A stretch of DNA of 39,897 nt from Deltaproteobacteria bacterium GWA2_54_12 (lineage in GTDB: Bacteria > Desulfobacterota > GWC2-55-46): the NCBI GenBank assembly GCA_001795535.1, contig MGPK01000034.1:40586-80482 (forward strand), in the 5' to 3' direction. Position numbers and translations under genes: made by a program. Below the pieces are notes generated by a model that saw nothing but the letters and a program-made list of their open reading frames with translations, ran no database searches and was not told where the DNA came from. This document shows positions 1 through 7,492 of the stretch, piece after piece (the stretch's first letter is position 1; every line of letters begins with the position of its first letter).

Positions 1-1
1 A

Positions 2-136
2 AGACCTACCCACGAGCAGCTCGCTGCCATGATAGGCTCTTCGAGAGAGGTCGTAAGCAGGGCCCTTAAAAAGATGACCCAGGAAGGTTATATTAAGATA
101 GAAAAGGACAGGATACTCCTTTACATCTCAGAGTAA
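2..136 (+). CDS. Crp/Fnr-family regulator, C-terminal end (partial)
   Basis: Only the last 44 codons are in the window; the gene enters from the left edge in the frame starting at base 2 and stops with TAA at 134-136. The translation begins RPTHEQLAAMIGSSREVV and continues SRALKKM..GYI, the helix-turn-helix recognition segment of the Crp/Fnr winged helix (family pattern: T-H-E-x-L-A-x-x-x-G-x-S-R-E-x-V-S-R). The tail ending in LLYIS is the usual last strand of the wing. The effector domain is outside the window, so the ligand (cAMP, oxygen/FeS, NO or other) cannot be named. A strong intrinsic terminator follows 31 bases after the stop, so this gene is transcriptionally separate from what follows. 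Confidence 0.85.
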   Translation, partial: RPTHEQLAAMIGSSREVVSRALKKMTQEGYIKIEKDRILLYISE

Positions 137-167
137 GCTTTTTCGCTTATCCCGCTTAATTCCAATG

Positions 168-210
168 GCCCGGACAGGTTTCCAAAAACCTGTCCGGGCT
201 TTTGTTTTTT
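168..210 (+). terminator. Rho-independent terminator after the Crp/Fnr gene
   Basis: A perfect 14-bp stem (168-181 pairing with 186-199, left arm gcccggacaggttt) with a 4-base loop is followed by ttttgttttttt. It ends transcription of the upstream regulator. Confidence 0.9.
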
Positions 211-632
211 TATTCCACATGAAAATCAGGTGGATACATTTGCCCGGCAAACACGGGTGACGGCTGTCACTGCCTGCTTAGCCTGCTTTGAAGTAGACTG
301 CCCTCAGGTTTTCTTCGGCGAGAGCCAAAAAACTTGACAAGGAGGGCGGCTGCGTGCTAAGGATTACATTCCAAAAAAGAACCTTCACAGGGTTTTCTCC
401 TTCATCCCGGCCTGGTTCTTTCAAGTTTCTCCGCTTCCTGCCGAAATAAGGAGGTCATCGGGGATTGTCAAACGGCCCGCCCGTCACCGGACGGAGGCGT
501 CGCCGGGTTCAGACTCGCCAGACAGCCGGTCCTTTGGCCGGCGGCAAAGGCGGCCCTCAAGGGCCGCGAATGCAGGGCCGATTTCACCGACAATAAAGCA
601 ATAGGGAAAATTAAAGGAAGGGAGGTCCGAAG
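211..632. other. 420-bp intergenic region with three GC-rich hairpins
   Basis: No credible reading frame is seen on either strand. A TTGACA at 334-339 could be a -35 box, but the base run about 17 bp later (TAAGGA, 358-363) is a poor -10. Close to the M23 gene are three small hairpins: 481-494 (ccgtc/gacgg), 525-542 (gccgg/ccggc, extendable by two pairs) and 550-567 (gcggccc/gggccgc, loop tcaa). They would lie in the 5' leader of the peptidase gene. They match no riboswitch class I could recognise, and I looked specifically for c-di-AMP and c-di-GMP motifs. Confidence 0.5.
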
Positions 633-1556
633 TTGGATAAGAGATTTTTCACGCTGTTCGTCTTGACCAACGACGCCTCAAAGACCAGGCAGTTCAGGCT
701 CCCCTTCAGGTCTCTGAAGATAGCCGGAGCGGTCTCAGGCCTTTTTGCCCTGGTGCTCGCGTTCGTCCTTGTCGATTACGCGCGCATAAAAACAACAGAC
801 ATGGAGTACGGCTCCATGAAGACGGCGAACTCCGAGCAGAAGCTCGCCCTCCAGGGCTTCGCTTCGAAGATAAAGGAACTTGAAGGCCAGCTTGCTAAAC
901 TGAGCCTCTTCGACAAAAAGATAAGAATTATCGCTAACCTTGAAAAAGAGCCCAGGCCTGCCGGGCACTCTGACAATCAGCTTCTCGGCATGGGCGGGGA
1001 TTCGGTCGTGGAAGAGGAGATGTTCACAAGGCCGGGCGCCAAGGTCGGCGAGCTCGTGGACAAGATGCGCTCTGACCTCATGAATCTCGAGCACATGGCG
1101 AGCACTCAGGAAGAGAGCTTCACGGAGCTGAAAGACTACCTTGCCAGGCGTTCGGTAATGCTTGCCTCTACGCCTTCGATACTGCCGGCCAAGGGGTGGG
1201 TGACTTCCAATTTCGGCAGCAGGGTATCGCCCTTTACCGGCACCCCCCAGCACCATACGGGCATGGACATCGCCAATCGCATTGGCACGCCTGTTGCGGC
1301 TTCGGCTGACGGCATAGTCGTGCAGGCCGGAAAGAACACGAGCCTCGGCAATTTCGTAGCTATCTCCCACGGCTACGGAGTCAAGACGACTTACGGCCAC
1401 CTTTCCGAGACCCTGGTGAACGCCGGGCAGAAGGTGAAAAGGGGCACTCAGATAGGCCTCATGGGCAACACCGGAAGGTCTACCGGCCCGCACCTCCATT
1501 ACGCGGTTTCAGTAAACGGGCTTAATGTAAACCCGGAAAAATATATAATCGATTGA
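633..1556 (+). CDS. Membrane-anchored M23 family metallopeptidase
   Basis: 307 residues, started at TTG 633 because a strong Shine-Dalgarno (ggaagggagg) lies just upstream and no better start follows. Residues about 28-49 form one hydrophobic membrane anchor after a basic cytoplasmic end. Residues 55-100 and 137-170 are coiled-coil-like. The LytM/M23 domain covers about 183-305, with the zinc motif H208-x3-D212, H256 and the HLH pair H287/H289. All metal ligands are present, so this could be an active peptidoglycan endopeptidase rather than an EnvC-type activator. The architecture (N-terminal anchor, coiled coil, LytM) is that of many periplasmic cell-wall hydrolases. It has its own terminator and is not co-transcribed with secA. 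The substrate bond cannot be told from sequence. Confidence 0.93.
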   Translation: MDKRFFTLFVLTNDASKTRQFRLPFRSLKIAGAVSGLFALVLAFVLVDYARIKTTDMEYGSMKTANSEQKLALQGFASKIKELEGQLAKLSLFDKKIRIIANLEKEPRPAGHSDNQLLGMGGDSVVEEEMFTRPGAKVGELVDKMRSDLMNLEHMASTQEESFTELKDYLARRSVMLASTPSILPAKGWVTSNFGSRVSPFTGTPQHHTGMDIANRIGTPVAASADGIVVQAGKNTSLGNFVAISHGYGVKTTYGHLSETLVNAGQKVKRGTQIGLMGNTGRSTGPHLHYAVSVNGLNVNPEKYIID

Positions 1557-1581
1557 GGGTTTTAAGCGCGCCCATGCACGA

Positions 1582-1618
1582 AGCCCTGACGGGGACGGTT
1601 CCCCGCAGGGCTTTTTTT
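1582..1618 (+). terminator. Rho-independent terminator after the M23 gene
   Basis: agccctg-a-cgggg pairs with ccccg-cagggct (1582-1611, one bulged A) and is followed by seven T. It lies 25 bases after the stop codon. Confidence 0.85.
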
Positions 1619-1626
1619 GTTGTTGC

Positions 1627-1749
1627 CAGGCTGCTCAAAAAGTCCATCTGCTTCGTTGTCAGCGTCACTCGTAATTGCGGCGTACGAGCAGAGTACGCCT
1701 CATTCCTCACTCCTCGACGCCTTGCATATGGAGCTTTTTGAGCAGCCTG
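1627..1749 (+). repeat. Palindromic intergenic repeat, copy 1 (complete)
   Basis: 123-bp element with 15-bp perfect inverted ends (caggctgctcaaaaa at the left, its complement at the right). The match extends inward to about 22 bp with one inserted base. A central hairpin (ggcgtac 1679-1685 / gtacgcc 1693-1699) sits in the middle, so the whole element is an imperfect palindrome. Related copies lie at 1783, 6466 (inverted), 24629 and 30040. Size and form recall ERIC-type intergenic repeats or a MITE, but the sequence is not ERIC. No target-site duplication is obvious. No protein is encoded: frames across it are short and unlike anything. Confidence 0.9.
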
Positions 1750-1782
1750 AAGAGAATAACCTCAAGTTAGCTGGAAGGCCCA

Positions 1783-1862
1783 AAAAAGTCCATCTGCTTC
1801 GTTGTCTTTGTCACTCGTAATTGCGGCGTACAAGAAGAGTACGCCTCATTCCTCGCTCCTCG
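1783..1862 (+). repeat. Palindromic intergenic repeat, copy 2 (decayed)
   Basis: About 80 bases match the left two thirds of copy 1, including the segment running from the aaaaaagtccatctgc left end through cgtaattgcggcgtac to cattcctcgctcctcga. The outer left end and the whole right arm are gone. It follows copy 1 in the same orientation, 33 bases later, in the M23-secA gap (1557-2041). The rest of that gap holds the M23 terminator and a probable secA promoter. Confidence 0.85.
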
Positions 1863-1930
1863 AAAGCGCCCGTCATGTTTTTGACAGTCTTCGGGGGCTC
1901 AAATGCGCATGAAAAAAGGTTTCATCGGTA

Positions 1931-1959
1931 TGGAAATGTCAATATGTTTATGCTATCAT
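1931..1959 (+). promoter_or_regulatory. Possible sigma-70 promoter for secA
   Basis: TGGAAA (1931-1936), a 17-base spacer and TATCAT (1954-1959). The -10 is good and the -35 is weak (4 of 6). It is the best candidate in the AT-richer stretch just before secA. Confidence 0.35.
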
Positions 1960-2041
1960 AACTGTTTACGGAACCATCTATCGGGGCGTGAATAGCGTCC
2001 GGAAACCCATGAAAGGACAGCTTTTTTCATAGCGATAAAAA

Positions 2042-4759
2042 ATGTTCAATAATCTTTTAAAGAAAGTTTTCGGCTCCAGGAATGACCGCGAGGTAAAGCG
2101 GATAATACCGGTTGTCGAGCAGATCAACGCGCTCGAGCCGAAGATGAAGGCCATAAGCGACGAGGGATTCAAGGAGCTTACGGCAAAGTTCAGACAGGAG
2201 CTTGCCGGTGGCAAGACCCTTGACGACCTTCTGCCAGAGGCCTTCGCCGCGGTAAGGGAAGTCGCCTGGAGGCGCCTGAAGATGCGCCACTTCGATGTCC
2301 AGCTCATCGGCGGCTTCGTCCTTCACGAGGGCAAGATATCCGAGATGAAAACGGGCGAGGGAAAGACCCTCGTGGCCACCCTTCCTTTGTACCTGAACGC
2401 CCTGCCGGGCAAGGGCGCGCACCTCGTGACCGTGAACGACTACCTGGCCAAAAGGGACTCCCACTGGATGGGAGCGGTTTATCATGCCCTCGGCCTTACC
2501 GTGTCCGTCATACAGCACGAGGCGAGCTATCTTTACGACCCTTCATACGCCGAGGGGCCGGGAAGCTTCATCCATTTCCGCCAGATTTCCAGGAAAGAGG
2601 CGTATAACGCCGACATAACCTACGGCACCAACAACGAATACGGCTTCGATTACCTCCGCGACAACATGAAGTTCTCCCTCGAAGAGTATGTTCAGAGGGA
2701 GCACCAATATGCCATCGTCGACGAGGTCGACTCCATACTCATCGACGAGGCCAGAACGCCCCTCATCATCTCAGGGCCCACGGACGATTCCACCGACAAG
2801 TATTATGTCATAGACAGGATAATGCCGTCCCTCAAGAAGGAGGAGCACTACACCGTCGACGAGAAGGCCAGGCAGGTCCTCCTTACGGAAGACGGCATGA
2901 CCAAGGTCGAAGAGCTCCTTGAAGTGGACAACCTCTACGACCCGGCCCACCTGGAAACGCTCCACCATGTGAACCAGGCCCTGTACGCCCATGTGTTGAA
3001 GCACAGGGATGTGGACTATGTCGTGAAGGACGGCCAGGTCATCATAGTCGATGAGTTCACGGGAAGGCTCATGGCTGGCAGGCGCTGGTCAGACGGTCTC
3101 CATCAGGCCGTTGAAGCCAAGGAAAAGGTCAAGATAGAGAACGAGAACCAGACTCTGGCGACCATCACTTTCCAGAACTACTTCAGAATGTACGACAAGC
3201 TCTCAGGCATGACCGGCACCGCTGACACAGAGGCCTCCGAGTTCCATTCAATCTACGGCCTCGAGGTCATGATAATCCCGCCGAACAGGATACTTGCGAG
3301 GAAGGACAACACCGACCTTGTCTACAAGACCAAGAAGGAAAAGTTCAAAGCGGTAATAAAGGACATAGAAGAGTCATACAAGCTCGGGAGGCCCGTGCTC
3401 GTCGGCACCATATCAATCGACGATTCGGAAAAGCTCGCGAAGATGCTCGCGACCCATAAGGTACCCCACACAGTCCTGAACGCCAAACAGCACGAGCGCG
3501 AGGCCGAGATAGTCGCCCAGGCCGGACGCCTTCGCGCTGTGACCATCTCGACCAACATGGCAGGAAGGGGCACAGACATACTCTTGGGCGGCAACCCCGA
3601 GTACCTTGCCTCCTCTCGCGCTGGCAAGGACGACTCGACCGAAAACTACCATGAGGCTGTCGAGAAGGCCAAGGCGCTCTGCGAAGAAGAAAAGCAGAAA
3701 GTGCTGGCATTGGGCGGCCTGTACATACTCGGCACCGAGAGGCACGAGTCAAGGCGCATAGACAACCAGCTCAGGGGCCGCGCGGGCCGTCAGGGAGACC
3801 CTGGCGCCTCAAGGTTTTATCTGTCGCTCGAGGACGACCTGCTGAGGATATTCGGCTCCGAGAGGATTGCCTCCATCATGGAGAAGATAGGCCTCGAAGA
3901 GGATACGCCCATTGAGCACGGCCTCGTTTCACGGGCCATAGAAAACGCGCAGAAAAAAGTCGAGGGGCACAACTTCGAGATAAGAAAGCACCTGCTTGAG
4001 TACGACGATGTCATGAACCAGCAAAGAGAGGTCGTCTACGGGTACAGGAAGCAGATACTCGGGCAGTCGGGCCTGCGCGATATGGTCAAGGAGTTCTCGG
4101 AAGAGGTCTGCCGTGACATCGCGGCAACCCATGTAGAGGAAAAATCGGACCCCGAGGAATGGGACTTCAAGTCCATTAACGACGCGTGCCTTATCCAGTT
4201 CGGCGTAGGCTTCACCAGCGCCGACACCAACGGCGCGGCCACCCCGGATGACCTTGCCGGAGCGATAGCCGCCAAGGCGTGGAAGTCTTACGAGGAAAAG
4301 CTCGCTGCCGTGGGGGACGAACCCTTCGCACAGTTCGAGAAAGTAATAATGCTCCACACGCTCGACACGCTCTGGAAAGACCACCTCCTTTCAATGGACC
4401 ATCTGAAGGGCGGCATCGGGCTTCGCGGCTACGGGCAGAAGAACCCTCTCCAGGAGTACAAGAAAGAGGGCTACGACATGTTCGTCGAGATGATAGCGAG
4501 GCTCAAGAGCGAAGTCTGCGAAAGGCTCTTCAAGGTACAGATAAAGAGGGAAGAAGAAACCGGTACAGCTCCTGCCCCGGCTCCCAAGCAGCATGTGAGG
4601 TCTCAGAAGGTTACCTATTCCCGTGGAGAAGAGCCCGAGGAGGAAGCCAAAGAGCAGCCAGTCACGCGTTTCGGAGACAAGGTCGGCAGGAACGACCCGT
4701 GCCCTTGCGGAAGCGGCCTCAAGTACAAACGGTGCTGCGCCGAAAAGAGCGCGAGATGA
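2042..4759 (+). CDS. secA: Preprotein translocase ATPase SecA
   Basis: 905 residues, full family length. SecA is the motor that pushes unfolded preproteins through SecYEG. Visible features: the N-terminal SecY-contact helix and DEAD motor domain with Walker A MKTGEGKT (102-109), the DEVD Walker B box near 226, a second DEAD-like motor half carrying NMAGRGTDI and [11 protein letters not shown], and a helical scaffold/wing region. A C-terminal SEC-C zinc tail ([13 protein letters not shown], about 885-897) normally binds SecB and membrane lipids. The start ATG gives the standard N-terminus ([12 protein letters not shown]) although its Shine-Dalgarno is weak: an aaaggac lies over 20 bases upstream. 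It has no secM-like gene before it. argJ follows after 33 bases. Confidence 0.98.
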   Translation: MFNNLLKKVFGSRNDREVKRIIPVVEQINALEPKMKAISDEGFKELTAKFRQELAGGKTLDDLLPEAFAAVREVAWRRLKMRHFDVQLIGGFVLHEGKISEMKTGEGKTLVATLPLYLNALPGKGAHLVTVNDYLAKRDSHWMGAVYHALGLTVSVIQHEASYLYDPSYAEGPGSFIHFRQISRKEAYNADITYGTNNEYGFDYLRDNMKFSLEEYVQREHQYAIVDEVDSILIDEARTPLIISGPTDDSTDKYYVIDRIMPSLKKEEHYTVDEKARQVLLTEDGMTKVEELLEVDNLYDPAHLETLHHVNQALYAHVLKHRDVDYVVKDGQVIIVDEFTGRLMAGRRWSDGLHQAVEAKEKVKIENENQTLATITFQNYFRMYDKLSGMTGTADTEASEFHSIYGLEVMIIPPNRILARKDNTDLVYKTKKEKFKAVIKDIEESYKLGRPVLVGTISIDDSEKLAKMLATHKVPHTVLNAKQHEREAEIVAQAGRLRAVTISTNMAGRGTDILLGGNPEYLASSRAGKDDSTENYHEAVEKAKALCEEEKQKVLALGGLYILGTERHESRRIDNQLRGRAGRQGDPGASRFYLSLEDDLLRIFGSERIASIMEKIGLEEDTPIEHGLVSRAIENAQKKVEGHNFEIRKHLLEYDDVMNQQREVVYGYRKQILGQSGLRDMVKEFSEEVCRDIAATHVEEKSDPEEWDFKSINDACLIQFGVGFTSADTNGAATPDDLAGAIAAKAWKSYEEKLAAVGDEPFAQFEKVIMLHTLDTLWKDHLLSMDHLKGGIGLRGYGQKNPLQEYKKEGYDMFVEMIARLKSEVCERLFKVQIKREEETGTAPAPAPKQHVRSQKVTYSRGEEPEEEAKEQPVTRFGDKVGRNDPCPCGSGLKYKRCCAEKSAR

Positions 4760-4792
4760 CCGGGGTGGCTGAAAAGGGGGCTGAAGATCACA

Positions 4793-6007
4793 ATGGCATC
4801 TGATAAATCGAAGCCCGGCAGGCTGCCCGCTTTAAGGGTCACCGGCTTCAGGGCCGCGGGAGTGGCCGCTGGCATAAAGAAAAACGGCAAGAAAGACCTT
4901 GCCCTGATCGTGAGCGACAAGCCCGCCCAGGTGGCGGGTCTTTTTACAACCAATAGCGTCAAGGCCGCTCCTGTGCTTCTTGACATGAAGCGCGTGAAAA
5001 AAGGGGTCGCGAGCGGCCTCATCGTAAACAGCGGCAATGCCAACGCCTGCACCGGCGTTGACGGCGCGAAAGTAGCCGAAGAGATGACCGCGCTCGCGGA
5101 AGCTGCCCTCGGATTGAAGAAGGGCTCCATGCTCGTCTGCTCGACCGGCGTCATCGGAGTGCCTTTGCCCATAGCGAAGGTCGCCTCCGGATTGCCTTCG
5201 GCGGTAAAGGCCCTTGGTTATGACGGCCTCCCTGCAGCCGGTGAAGCCATGATGACTACCGACGCGTTCCAGAAGGCCGGTGAGCGCAGGGCCAGGATAG
5301 GCGGCCGCGAAGTCATCATAGCCGGGCTCTGTAAGGGCGCGGGGATGATATGCCCCAACATGGCGACCATGCTCGCCTTCTTCATGACCGACGCCGACAT
5401 TAAGGCCCCTTTGCTCGCTGAAGCGCTCAAAAAGGCCGTAGCGGCATCTTTCAACAGCATAATCGTAGACAACGACACCTCGACCAATGACACTGTCCTT
5501 GCCTTCGCCAACGGCATGAGCGGGGCCGATGAGATAAAGGCGGGCACAAAGGAATTCAAGGAATTCTCCGACATCCTCACCTCGCTTTCCGTGGAGCTGG
5601 CGCAGATGATAGTGAGGGACGGAGAAGGGGCGACCCGCCTGGTCGAAATAGAGATAAAGGGCGCATCCAGTGCCCAGGACGCAAGGAGCGCCGTGCGCAC
5701 CGTAGCCGAGTCGTTCCTCTGCAAGACCGCCTTTTTCGGCGGCGACCCGAACTGGGGCCGCGTCATGGCGGCCATCGGCAGGGCTGGCATAAGCATGAAG
5801 GAAGAGCGCGTATCGATAGAGTTCAACGGAGTGAGGGTTGTGGAAAAGGGTCTGGACACGGGCAAGGAAAAAGAGGCTGCAAGAGCAATGAAGCAGGACA
5901 CGCTCGTTGTATCTGTCGACCTGAAATCAGGAAAGAGCTCAGACAGGGTCTGGACCTCAGATCTCACATACGAATATGTAAAGATAAACTCCGCCTACAG
6001 GACCTGA
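4793..6007 (+). CDS. argJ: Bifunctional glutamate N-acetyltransferase / amino-acid acetyltransferase ArgJ
   Basis: 404 residues. ArgJ moves the acetyl group from N-acetylornithine to glutamate in the cyclic arginine pathway and, in bifunctional forms, also makes N-acetylglutamate from acetyl-CoA. It is made as a precursor that cuts itself into alpha and beta chains before a threonine: here the site is A191-T192 in NMATMLAF, preceded by the conserved KGAGMI. Other family blocks are GLIVNSGNANACTG (about 75-88), STGVIG (117-122), DNDTSTND and FFGGDPNWGR. The C-terminus SAYRT matches the family. Sequence cannot decide whether it is mono- or bifunctional. It follows secA by 33 bases and is followed by the HEPN gene after 10 bases, so the three are probably transcribed together. 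Confidence 0.97.
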   Translation: MASDKSKPGRLPALRVTGFRAAGVAAGIKKNGKKDLALIVSDKPAQVAGLFTTNSVKAAPVLLDMKRVKKGVASGLIVNSGNANACTGVDGAKVAEEMTALAEAALGLKKGSMLVCSTGVIGVPLPIAKVASGLPSAVKALGYDGLPAAGEAMMTTDAFQKAGERRARIGGREVIIAGLCKGAGMICPNMATMLAFFMTDADIKAPLLAEALKKAVAASFNSIIVDNDTSTNDTVLAFANGMSGADEIKAGTKEFKEFSDILTSLSVELAQMIVRDGEGATRLVEIEIKGASSAQDARSAVRTVAESFLCKTAFFGGDPNWGRVMAAIGRAGISMKEERVSIEFNGVRVVEKGLDTGKEKEAARAMKQDTLVVSVDLKSGKSSDRVWTSDLTYEYVKINSAYRT

Positions 6008-6017
6008 AGGAGGCGCA

Positions 6018-6440
6018 ATGGATATTTTCTGGAAAGAGGCAGAAAGATGGCTCAGGCAGGCTGAGTATGACCTCAAGGCCGCCGAGTGGTGCCAGCAGGG
6101 CGGGTTTTTCGCGCCTGCTACCTTCTGGTCCCAGCAGTCGGCTGCAAAGGCCCTCAGGGCGTTCCTGTTCCTCAATAAGGAGGACGCCAGGGAAACCCGT
6201 TCAGTGGTAGACCTCCTGGACAGGGCGCTTGTTTACGAGGAAGGCTTCAAAGGTTTTGTCTCGTCTTCAAGGCGGCTCGACATCTATTACAAGACCTCCC
6301 GCTTTCCCGACGCTCTTCCCGGCGGCGTGCCTGCCGAGGTGATATCCGACAAAGACGCGGTCGAAGCCATAAGGCAGGCCGCCGACATACTCGAGATCAT
6401 CGAGAAGAGGAGGAAGGGCTATCTTCCCGATGCCCTTTAG
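6018..6440 (+). CDS. HEPN-domain protein
   Basis: 140 residues, started at ATG 6018 behind a strong Shine-Dalgarno (aaggaggcgc). The N-terminal block (W-x5-A-E-x-D-L-x-A-A-x-W then F-W-S-Q-Q-S-A-A-K-A-L-R-A-F-L, residues 11-50) is the two-helix core of the HEPN fold. HEPN proteins are often RNases or partners of minimal nucleotidyltransferases (MNT) in toxin-antitoxin pairs. Here no MNT gene is adjacent, and the usual R-x4-6-H catalytic motif is not clearly present: the region that normally reads TH..L reads ETRSVVDLL. It is therefore probably a non-catalytic or substrate-binding HEPN. It is spaced like an operon partner of argJ (10-base gap). Confidence 0.85.
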   Translation: MDIFWKEAERWLRQAEYDLKAAEWCQQGGFFAPATFWSQQSAAKALRAFLFLNKEDARETRSVVDLLDRALVYEEGFKGFVSSSRRLDIYYKTSRFPDALPGGVPAEVISDKDAVEAIRQAADILEIIEKRRKGYLPDAL

Positions 6441-6465
6441 CGGATTGGGGAAAACGCCGTTTCTT

Positions 6466-6577
6466 CAGGCTGCTCAAAAAGCTCCAGGACGCAAGGCGTC
6501 GAGGAGCGGGGAATGAGGCGTGCTCTCCTCGTACGCCCCATGAGCGACGATGATAACGATGCAGATGGATTTTTTGA
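6466..6577 (-). repeat. Palindromic intergenic repeat, copy 3 (inverted, right end disrupted)
   Basis: Starts with the family end caggctgctcaaaaag and reads as the reverse complement of copy 1 (gaggagcggggaatgaggcg, then gcagatgga). It breaks at about 6577, where the expected gagcagcctg end is replaced by a separate perfect hairpin. A sequence like the missing end (cagcagcctg) appears again at 6688-6697, so the copy may have been split by a roughly 110-base insertion. It fills most of the 6441-6700 gap between the HEPN gene and pilD. Confidence 0.8.
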
Positions 6578-6606
6578 AGTTCCCGCGACTCAATCGCGGG
6601 AACTTC
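6576..6606. repeat. Perfect 13-bp inverted repeat with 5-base loop
   Basis: gaagttcccgcga (6576-6588) and tcgcgggaacttc (6594-6606) around ctcaa. No T run follows on the + strand. On the minus strand the run of A/T before 6576 (gattttttg on +) gives A rather than U, so it is not a standard terminator. It interrupts repeat copy 3. Confidence 0.8.
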
Positions 6607-6700
6607 GAAACCTAAGGAGGTCTCGATTTCCTATTCGCTCGCTTGACCCCGCAGAAAGACGCGTGGATTGCGCTCGCTATGGGTTTTCAGCAGCCTGCCA

Positions 6701-7480
6701 GTGGATAACTTAATCCCTTTAATTATTCCTTTCCTGTTCGGTGCCGTAGTGGGCAGTTTTTTGAATGTCTGCATCTACAGGATCCCGCTGGGCATGTCTA
6801 TCGTGACTCCTCCTTCGAGTTGTCCGAACTGCGGGTCGCGCGTGCCTTTTTATTTAAATGTCCCCATCTTGAGTTATTTAATCCTTGCCGGGAAGTGTTC
6901 GTCCTGCAAGGTCTCATTTTCCGCGAGGTACCCGGTTGTCGAAGCGTTGACCGGCCTCCTGGCCGTATTTACCTTCATGAAGTTCGGCCCCTCAACAGAC
7001 GCTCTCATATATTACGCCTTCATAAGCGCCCTCATTGTTATAACCTTCATAGACCTTGACCTCCAGATAATCCCGGATGTCATAAGCCTGCCCGGCATTG
7101 TCCTTGGCTTTGCCGCCTCTTTCGTGTTGTTTGACCTGACCGTCCTGGAGTCTGCCATAGGGCTTCTCGTGGGAGGAGGCATCCTTTACCTCATAGCGTT
7201 CGGCTACCACCTTATAACCGGACACGAGGGCATGGGCGGCGGAGACATAAAGCTCCTGGCCATGATAGGCGCGTTCCTCGGGTGGAAGGGCGTACTTCTG
7301 ACCCTGCTCCTCAGCTCATTTACCGGCGCCATAACAGGCGGCGTCCTCATGTACGCCTTTGGAAAAGGCGGCCGCTATGCCATACCGTTCGGCCCATTTC
7401 TCGCCCTCGGGGCCGTCCTCCATCTTTTCTTCGGCGAAAGGCTCATTAGCTGGTACATAATGAGGGCGTCAGGGTTTTGA
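6701..7480 (+). CDS. pilD: Prepilin peptidase / N-methyltransferase PilD
   Basis: 259 residues from GTG 6701. A longer frame opens at TTG 6668, but it starts inside the repeat remnant and adds a non-family extension; GTG 6701 gives the usual short lead to GAVVGSFLNVCIYR. Neither start has a good Shine-Dalgarno. PilD cleaves the leader of type IV prepilins at G|F and methylates the new N-terminus, in the inner membrane. It has the zinc-binding tetracysteine (C41-x2-C44 ... C66-x2-C69), and the two catalytic aspartates in FIDLD (D118) and GMGGGD (D182, GxGD-type aspartyl protease). About eight hydrophobic membrane segments follow. Its substrates lie downstream at 10587-17252. Confidence 0.95.
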   Translation: MDNLIPLIIPFLFGAVVGSFLNVCIYRIPLGMSIVTPPSSCPNCGSRVPFYLNVPILSYLILAGKCSSCKVSFSARYPVVEALTGLLAVFTFMKFGPSTDALIYYAFISALIVITFIDLDLQIIPDVISLPGIVLGFAASFVLFDLTVLESAIGLLVGGGILYLIAFGYHLITGHEGMGGGDIKLLAMIGAFLGWKGVLLTLLLSSFTGAITGGVLMYAFGKGGRYAIPFGPFLALGAVLHLFFGERLISWYIMRASGF

Positions 7481-7492
7481 GATGAGGCAGCC

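Noticed and set aside
211-632. c-di-AMP (ydaO-type) riboswitch before the M23 peptidase
   Set aside because: This switch often precedes cell-wall hydrolases, but the conserved core motifs are not present; only unrelated GC-rich hairpins are seen.
1553-1820. Two overlapping + strand frames of 62 and 67 codons across repeat copies 1 and 2
   Set aside because: They are made of repeat sequence, have no Shine-Dalgarno and resemble no protein.
2009-2032. Seven-codon upstream frame (ATG AAA GGA CAG ...) ending ten bases before secA
   Set aside because: No Shine-Dalgarno of its own and no arrest-like peptide; its aaaggac may simply be a distant ribosome-binding site for secA.
4279-4803. 174-codon frame inside the end of secA
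   Set aside because: Out-of-frame shadow of secA, with a composition dominated by Arg, Glu and Gly, typical of shifted GC-rich coding DNA.
6513-6713. 66-codon + strand frame between the HEPN gene and pilD
   Set aside because: It lies in the inverted repeat copy and the hairpin and has no family resemblance.
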